Positions 38,607-42,106 of a stretch of 42,106 nt of DNA are shown piece by piece. Position 1 is the stretch's first letter, and each line of letters begins with the position of its first letter. A program made the translations under genes and the position numbers. The DNA comes from a virus: the IMG/VR virus record IMGVR_UViG_3300017987_000161, positions 1 through 42,106 of that record, one strand, 5' to 3'. The notes below the pieces were generated by a model. That model saw nothing but the letters and a program-made list of their open reading frames with translations, was not told where the DNA came from and did no database searches.

Positions 38607-39253
38607 GTAATATGTATTTCCATATAGGACTGCACAAAACAGGAAGCACATTCTTGCAGCGTAATGTATTCCCTTATATTAAAGGGATAGACAATTACTT
38701 TGCTACAAATATAGGTAAGTTTAAATTTGGAAACACATATTCAGGTAAAACTTTAGTCAGCAAGGAAAACTTAAGTGGGATGCCTCATAAATCAAATGAT
38801 ATAAATGTTAGAGCACAACGAATGTATAGAATTAAAATGTATTATCCTGATGCTAATATAATAGTAATGATTAGAGAAAAGGACTGGAAAGAATCTTTGT
38901 ACTCTACTTACGTTAAAGGCGGTGGTACTCTAACTTATGATGAATGGGAAAATCAAATATTTAATTACGATTATGCAGATTTCTATTACTACATAAAAGC
39001 TTTAAAGGCTAATTTTAACAGGGTTCTAGTATTATCATATGAAGACTTTAAAATAGATAATGATTATATTATAAGAAAAATATGCGATTTCATGGGAGTA
39101 GAATTTCCACATAATTATAATCGCACCAAGATTGGTCTAAGTTTATCAAATAACAGATTAAAAGTCGTCAGGACATTAAATCATTTACCAATTAAGAGAA
39201 GTAATTTAAATAGAATGTTTGATAAATATATTAGATATAAAAGAGGGCAATAA
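38603..39253 (+). CDS. PAPS-dependent sulfotransferase
   Basis: This 216-residue protein starts MSNMYFHIGLHKTGSTFLQR. HIGLHKTGSTFLQ is the 5-prime phosphosulfate-binding loop. IIVMIREKDWKESLYSTYVKGGG fits the 3-prime phosphate motif (Arg and Ser), and VLVLSYEDFKIDNDYIIRKICDFMGV is the usual C-terminal segment. It would move a sulfate from PAPS to a sugar, lipid or protein, perhaps on the host surface or virion. AAGGTGAAAGA precedes the ATG. A viral sulfotransferase without PAPS synthesis genes implies the host makes PAPS. Confidence 0.8.
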   Translation: MSNMYFHIGLHKTGSTFLQRNVFPYIKGIDNYFATNIGKFKFGNTYSGKTLVSKENLSGMPHKSNDINVRAQRMYRIKMYYPDANIIVMIREKDWKESLYSTYVKGGGTLTYDEWENQIFNYDYADFYYYIKALKANFNRVLVLSYEDFKIDNDYIIRKICDFMGVEFPHNYNRTKIGLSLSNNRLKVVRTLNHLPIKRSNLNRMFDKYIRYKRGQ

Positions 39254-39438
39254 TGAAAATTAGAATTTGTTGTAAGAAAATGCAGGCAGCTTTGGAAAAT
39301 GAATTATTCAAAATAAGTACAAGAGATAAAGCAGTATGGTGTTCAATATTAATAGATAGGGTTACTGGAACTGAGAGTATCAGATTAGATTATTGTCCCC
39401 ATTGTGGAGAGTGCATAGAATATGAGAACACTAAATGA
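39253..39438 (+). CDS. small zinc-ribbon protein
   Basis: This 61-residue protein starts MKIRICCKKMQAALENELFK. An N-terminal CCxxM helix and a C-terminal YCPHCGECI ribbon half form the pattern of a common phage protein (CC.KM..A.......YCP.CG). It shares one base with the sulfotransferase stop (TAATG) and overlaps the next gene. Function unknown but widely seen in phages (memory). Confidence 0.65.
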   Translation: MKIRICCKKMQAALENELFKISTRDKAVWCSILIDRVTGTESIRLDYCPHCGECIEYENTK

Positions 39439-39991
39439 TTTAGATTTAAAGGCTAAAGATAAAGCTAAAGTCAGAGCTTGGCTTATGGGAATAGTGAGAC
39501 ACTACAAAAAAATGTCAAATGGGGATAGAGAGACAGTTCATAGATTTGACATTGACAATTTAGACTACTTTTATTTCACAGATTGCCGAGATATACTCAG
39601 CAAGAATCCAGAATCAAAAGGAGTCGAAGATGCTGAAGCTATACGAAAGAGAAAAAGAGCTATCGAGTACAAGCTGGTATTTGAAACTTTGCTAGGTAAA
39701 AAGCTGGGGCGTAAAAGACCTTGTAGCCACTGTGGCAATGATGACAGAATAATAGATTCATTAGGAGATGAGACTGGTCATTACCTATTTTGTGAAAAGT
39801 GTGGTATGACTACTATAGTTACTTATCCAATAGGCTACAAAACATGCATAGAAACAATGATGACTAGATTACAAATAAAAAACAAAGTGAGATTCCAAAA
39901 ATTCTTACCCATACAAAAAGAAGAAAAGTGTAAATGTAATGGTAAATGTAAGGGTAAAAAATTGCCTGAATTTAAGGAAATAAAGAAATGA
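39422..39991 (+). CDS. zinc-ribbon domain protein with second Cys-rich tail
   Basis: This 189-residue protein starts MRTLNDLDLKAKDKAKVRAW. A helical N-terminal part (to about 95) precedes a zinc ribbon (CSHCGNDDRI, FCEKCGMTTI) and a helix. It then ends in CKCNGKCKGKKLPEF, a second small Cys cluster. It is the largest of the zinc-ribbon proteins here and could be a nucleic-acid binder or transcription-associated factor. It overlaps its neighbours at both ends. No family recognised. Confidence 0.55.
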   Translation: MRTLNDLDLKAKDKAKVRAWLMGIVRHYKKMSNGDRETVHRFDIDNLDYFYFTDCRDILSKNPESKGVEDAEAIRKRKRAIEYKLVFETLLGKKLGRKRPCSHCGNDDRIIDSLGDETGHYLFCEKCGMTTIVTYPIGYKTCIETMMTRLQIKNKVRFQKFLPIQKEEKCKCNGKCKGKKLPEFKEIKK

Positions 39992-40218
39992 AGACTATTT
40001 ACTTTATTACATTATTGTGTAGTACACTATACCCCTTCTTTTGGTGCTGTGCACTATTTGGGAGCTCACTTATCTTTTTGATAAGTGTAATTTATATTTG
40101 CAAAAAGGGATGGATGGTAGATTGCCAAAAAAGAGGAAGAGAATTGAAAAGGTGTGTGAGACCTGTAAATACTTTAAATATGGAAAGTGGTGTTACAGAT
40201 TTCCACAGATTGCAATAA
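39988..40218 (+). CDS. possible small membrane protein overlapping a zinc protein
   Basis: This 76-residue frame starts MKTIYFITLLCSTLYPFFWC with a long hydrophobic N-terminal half (about 4-38), then a polar half that overlaps the zinc-binding gene at 40110 in another frame. ATGA overlap with the gene before supports its start. The second half looks like frame-shadow sequence (RPVNTLNMESGVTDFHRLQ), so either the gene is real with a tolerated tail or only its first half matters. Confidence 0.4.
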   Translation: MKTIYFITLLCSTLYPFFWCCALFGSSLIFLISVIYICKKGWMVDCQKRGRELKRCVRPVNTLNMESGVTDFHRLQ

Positions 40219-40259
40219 AGGATAAAAAAGACTTTTGTGGAGAGTGGAGAAGAAAATGA
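40110..40259 (+). CDS. small CxxC/Cys-Glu-Trp zinc protein
   Basis: This 49-residue protein starts MDGRLPKKRKRIEKVCETCK. CETCKYFKYGKWCYRFP and a later DFCGEW match a common small phage protein with C..CxxF....C....P....CGxW, probably zinc-binding. I chose the ATG at 40110; a longer in-frame start at 40041 adds hydrophobic residues from the overlapping frame. Its stop overlaps the next ATG (ATGA). Confidence 0.6.
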   Translation: MDGRLPKKRKRIEKVCETCKYFKYGKWCYRFPQIAIKDKKDFCGEWRRK

Positions 40260-40336
40260 GTAGAACTGACATAAAATTAAACATTCTTATTCTAACATGT
40301 CTCATAATAGTAGTATATCTCATTTCTGAAACATGA
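40256..40336 (+). CDS. tiny membrane peptide
   Basis: This 26-residue frame starts MSRTDIKLNILILTCLIIVV and is one hydrophobic helix with a polar N-terminus, ending LISET. ATGA overlap with the zinc gene supports translation. It could be a small membrane toxin, an anchor or chance; no other evidence. Confidence 0.35.
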   Translation: MSRTDIKLNILILTCLIIVVYLISET

Positions 40337-40375
40337 TAGGAGCCAAGTAGGCTTAAAAAGGTAGTATTTGATTAA

Positions 40376-40468
40376 TGGATTTAAAAGAGCTCAGAGACCC
40401 GTTTCTGGGCTTTTATGAGGATTTGAGAGTATGCCAATTTATGTATATAGATGTGACAATTGCTTGAA
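40376..40468 (+). CDS. possible 30-residue peptide
   Basis: The frame opens at ATG 40376 (MDLKELRDPFLGFYEDLRVC) after AAAAAGGTAG and contains the ribosome binding site of the zinc-ribbon gene at 40431, which it overlaps. It may be a leader peptide controlling that gene. Support is weak. Confidence 0.25.
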
Positions 40469-40556
40469 TAAAGTAAAATCAAGCAAGTGCTGTAAGAAAA
40501 AATGCCCCAAGTGTGGGGAAAGGAAGCTGGTTAATACTTTGGTGATTCAAGACTAG
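40431..40556 (+). CDS. FmdB-like tiny zinc ribbon
   Basis: This 41-residue protein starts MPIYVYRCDNCLNKVKSSKC. The opening MPIYxYRCxxC is that of FmdB/regulatory CxxC proteins and CPKCGE supplies the second knuckle. FmdB is a putative regulator of formamide use; here only the ribbon is present. GAGGATT precedes the ATG. The stop TAG is part of the AGGAGGCTGAATAATG leader of the next gene. Confidence 0.6.
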   Translation: MPIYVYRCDNCLNKVKSSKCCKKKCPKCGERKLVNTLVIQD

Positions 40557-40567
40557 GAGGCTGAATA

Positions 40568-40852
40568 ATGAAATTGAAAGTTGGTAATCAAGAATTTTCA
40601 GGGAACCATGTTGCTATAGTCAGTGTATCATGGACAGAGGTACATAGAAATACTTGTAGCTATTGTGGTCATACTAAAATAATATATGATTATAAAGTAA
40701 CAGTAAGAACTTATAAAGAGGTAGTTGAACATGGTGAAATGGGTCTTCCTTTCTGGAGATTAAGACACAGTGATACAGAGGTCAAAGTTTCACAAGAAGA
40801 GGGAGAAAGAATACTACAAGGATTTTGTGCAGGAATCAAGGGGGCTGAATAA
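40568..40852 (+). CDS. hypothetical protein, first with duplicated start leader
   Basis: This 94-residue protein starts MKLKVGNQEFSGNHVAIVSV, is beta-rich in its first two thirds (VAIVSVSWTEV, KIIYDYKVTVRTYK) with a CSYC knuckle, and ends with a helix (EEGERILQGFCAGIKGAE). It has the AGGAGGCTGAATAATG leader, repeated before four more genes downstream. Its last codons (Gly-Ala-Glu-stop) are made by a copy of the same leader. Function unknown. Confidence 0.55.
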   Translation: MKLKVGNQEFSGNHVAIVSVSWTEVHRNTCSYCGHTKIIYDYKVTVRTYKEVVEHGEMGLPFWRLRHSDTEVKVSQEEGERILQGFCAGIKGAE

Positions 40853-40971
40853 TGGAATGTCCTAAATGTGGAAAACAGATGACCCAATTTCCTTTATACA
40901 GTAACATTGATGGAGCAAAACCTTTCGAATATTTCTGGTTGTGTGAAGATTGTTATGTTATCAGCATTTAG
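40852..40971 (+). CDS. tiny zinc-ribbon protein
   Basis: This 39-residue protein starts MECPKCGKQMTQFPLYSNID. CPKC and CEDC knuckles flank a short loop with FEYFWL. It begins with the GGGGGCTGAATAATG version of the shared leader and overlaps the previous gene by one base. A further small reading frame at 41008 (10 codons) is too short to call. Confidence 0.6.
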   Translation: MECPKCGKQMTQFPLYSNIDGAKPFEYFWLCEDCYVISI

Positions 40972-41041
40972 CGTATTCTGTTTATGGAAACTTGATTAGA
41001 GATAAACATGACTGAGCTACAAAAATTAGAGGTATTTTAAG

Positions 41042-41236
41042 ATGTATTTAGATAAAGTAAAAGTAATAGTAGATGATGAAAATGGAGAAGGCTGTAAATT
41101 TACTTGGATAGACGGAGAATTACTCTTAGAACAAATACTCTACAAAATGTATGAGTGGGAAGACAGCTTAATAACATCTGCAATACAAAGTGCAGAAGAT
41201 AGTTTTCAAGAGTATAGAAAAAAGAAGGCTAAATAA
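41042..41236 (+). CDS. small acidic hypothetical protein
   Basis: This 64-residue protein starts MYLDKVKVIVDDENGEGCKF, has two strands then an acidic helix (EQILYKMYEWEDSLITSAIQ), and ends KKAK. AGAGGTATTTT lies before the ATG. Its last codons and stop (AAGAAGGCTAAATAATG) resemble the shared leader and start the next gene. No family recognised. Confidence 0.5.
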   Translation: MYLDKVKVIVDDENGEGCKFTWIDGELLLEQILYKMYEWEDSLITSAIQSAEDSFQEYRKKKAK

Positions 41237-41403
41237 TGAAAAAGAAAATAAAGCCAGAATGGCACCAAGGCCATGTAGCACGTTGTCCAGATTGTGCGGG
41301 ACTCTTGCTGCAATCAGATTTTTACCATGCAGAGAAATGTAGTAAATGTGGTAAGCTATGGCTAACAATAATTAAAAAGATGGAGATTAAAGATTTAGAG
41401 TAG
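41236..41403 (+). CDS. small zinc-ribbon protein
   Basis: This 55-residue protein starts MKKKIKPEWHQGHVARCPDC. CPDC and CSKC knuckles are separated by about 18 residues including His (YHAEKCSKCGKLW). It overlaps the previous stop by one base with a leader variant. Its stop TAG lies just before the next copy of the leader. Function unknown. Confidence 0.6.
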   Translation: MKKKIKPEWHQGHVARCPDCAGLLLQSDFYHAEKCSKCGKLWLTIIKKMEIKDLE

Positions 41404-41423
41404 GAAACCAAGGAGGCTGAATA

Positions 41424-41675
41424 ATGGGAAAAGGATTTGTAAAATTTGAAAAAGATGAAAACGAGCCATATGAATCTGTATATGATGTCAAGAATAAATC
41501 AGGATGGAAACTTGGTAAAATATTTTTTAAGCCAGAATGGAAAAAGCACATATTTGAACCATACCAAGATACATATTTTGATACTGTATGTTTGAAGCAC
41601 ATTTCAGAGTTCTTAATTAAACTTGATGCTAAATATAAAGATGGATTTGTAGGAACCAAGGAGGCTGAATTATGA
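41424..41675 (+). CDS. hypothetical protein with duplicated start leader
   Basis: This 83-residue protein starts MGKGFVKFEKDENEPYESVY, with several beta strands and many aromatic residues (KIFFKPEWKKHIFEPYQDTY) and a helix (VCLKHISEFLIKLDAKYKDG). Leader AGGAGGCTGAATAATG is at 41411-41426. Its end (KEAEL) is encoded by another copy of the same leader, which starts the last gene. No family recognised. Confidence 0.5.
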   Translation: MGKGFVKFEKDENEPYESVYDVKNKSGWKLGKIFFKPEWKKHIFEPYQDTYFDTVCLKHISEFLIKLDAKYKDGFVGTKEAEL

Positions 41676-41794
41676 AACGAGGATGTTGTTGTAGTTTAAA
41701 ATATACACCATCCAGCCACCTTGGATTTTTCGTCTTAATTTGTGTCCTTGAAGCCTTTTTTTACTGTCTTTTTATACTTGCCATGTTTCATTAA
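41672..41794 (+). CDS. small Cys-rich membrane protein, last gene of the arm
   Basis: This 40-residue protein starts MKRGCCCSLKYTPSSHLGFF, with a CCC cluster near the N-terminus, and then has one hydrophobic span (GFFVLICVLEAFFYCLFILAMF). The leader AGGAGGCTGAATTATG is at 41659-41674. The CCC and membrane span could indicate lipid modification or a metal site; no family recognised. Confidence 0.4.
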   Translation: MKRGCCCSLKYTPSSHLGFFVLICVLEAFFYCLFILAMFH

Positions 41795-42106
41795 AAAATT
41801 ATACACCAAGGCTGATTCAGACAAAAAATTATACACCTAAAAGTAATCAAATGGTCAACCCCTTTTCTTTTTTATGCGGGTTTTTTTATAAATCTAAATA
41901 AATAATAAAGAATATATTTTAATTGTTTTATATTAATCATTTTTTTAAAAAGTTATCAATAAAAATCCTAATTGCAACAAGGGGTTTTATCGCCTCATTT
42001 TTATTTATCCCTAAATATATTAATTACTAGATTATAATCGAGCCCCTTATTTTTATTTGCTTAGAAATATATAAATGTTATTATATACGAAGGGGAATAG
42101 AGATAC
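41795..42106. other. gene-free AT-rich right end
   Basis: No gene is seen. AAAAAATTATACACC occurs twice at 41793-41807 and 41823-41837, enclosing a decayed copy of the shared leader (ACCAAGGCTGATTCAG). Near 41857-41887, AACCC and GGGTT can pair ahead of a run of T, a possible terminator for the right arm. The remainder is A and T with scattered AGGGG/CCCCT words (41979, 42042, 42091), and could hold an origin or a chromosome or contig end. Confidence 0.45.

Larger units (their letters stand above)
40555..41674 (+). repeat. dispersed start-leader repeat AGGAGGCTGAATAATG (five copies)
   Basis: Near-identical copies lie at 40555-40570, 40840-40854, 41224-41238 (variant GAAGGCTAAATAATG), 41411-41426 and 41659-41674. 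Each includes a strong ribosome binding site, the stop of the gene before in most cases, and the next ATG. Copies three and four extend upstream with GGAA(A)CCA. They look like duplicated junctions between unrelated small genes. Confidence 0.65.

Noticed and set aside
207-42075. A complete gene reading across the window end into its start, proving a closed circle
   Set aside because: In the frame of the left-edge fragment the end of the window has TAG at 42098-42100 and no start codon before the coding part, so closure does not yield an intact gene. A circle with a trimmed segment is still possible.

Overview
The window looks like most or all of the genome of a tailed double-stranded DNA virus (Caudoviricetes type). 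It is AT-rich, roughly one third G+C by eye, and densely packed with short genes that mostly overlap by ATGA or TAATG junctions. It carries a full head and tail assembly set (terminase, portal, prohead protease, HK97-type major capsid protein, neck and tail-tube proteins, frameshifted tail chaperones, tape measure, tail-tip proteins). It also carries its own replication set: a family A DNA polymerase with an intein, an OB-fold protein, a PrimPol-zinc finger-SF3 helicase fusion and two nucleases. I recognise no integrase, endolysin or repressor. The host is not certain. An archaeon is favoured by a tRNA-Thr(UGU) with U73 and no encoded CCA, TATA-like boxes (TTTATATA, TTTAAATA) before key operons, frequent GGTGA-type ribosome binding sites, and a DUF2341-LamG surface protein of a kind common in methanogens. 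None of these excludes a bacterium.

Layout. (1) 1-12334, plus strand: an accessory and replication arm. A gene fragment at the left edge is followed by a repeat-rich gap (518-906), then about 20 tiny genes, including zinc ribbons, a SWIM finger, a pentapeptide-repeat protein, a MazG/DUF1599-like protein and a degenerate nucleotidyltransferase. An OB-fold protein and an operator-like promoter lead to the polymerase (6425-9082). Next is an auxiliary island: SemiSWEET-like transporter, deoxyribosyltransferase-like protein, LicD, cytidylyltransferase and cupin. The arm ends at a convergent terminator (12335-12392). The word CCGACAAA is heavily enriched here on one strand. (2) 12380-33531, minus strand: the virion operon, read right to left from terminase large subunit, portal, neck protein, protease and capsid, through connectors and tail tube, to tape measure, tail-tip fibres and small holin-like membrane proteins. 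A tRNA and a RecB/Cas4-like nuclease sit inside it. (3) 33532-33672: a divergent promoter. (4) 33673-41794, plus strand: terminase small subunit, DEDD exonuclease, primase-helicase, then another crowd of tiny zinc-ribbon genes, a sulfotransferase and a terminal series of genes that share a duplicated start leader. (5) 41795-42106: an AT-rich gene-free end.

Working model (inference): the plus arms supply replication, nucleotide and surface-glycan metabolism and many small host-interaction proteins. The minus arm, switched from the central divergent promoter, builds the particle. The tail chaperones are made as two products through a -1 frameshift for which both slippery site and hairpin are visible. 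The most unusual signals are the one-strand CCGACAAA word, the shared start-leader cassette at the right end, the tRNA-like minihelix before the polymerase, the operator-like repeats around a TATA box, and the LicD/cytidylyltransferase/cupin island.
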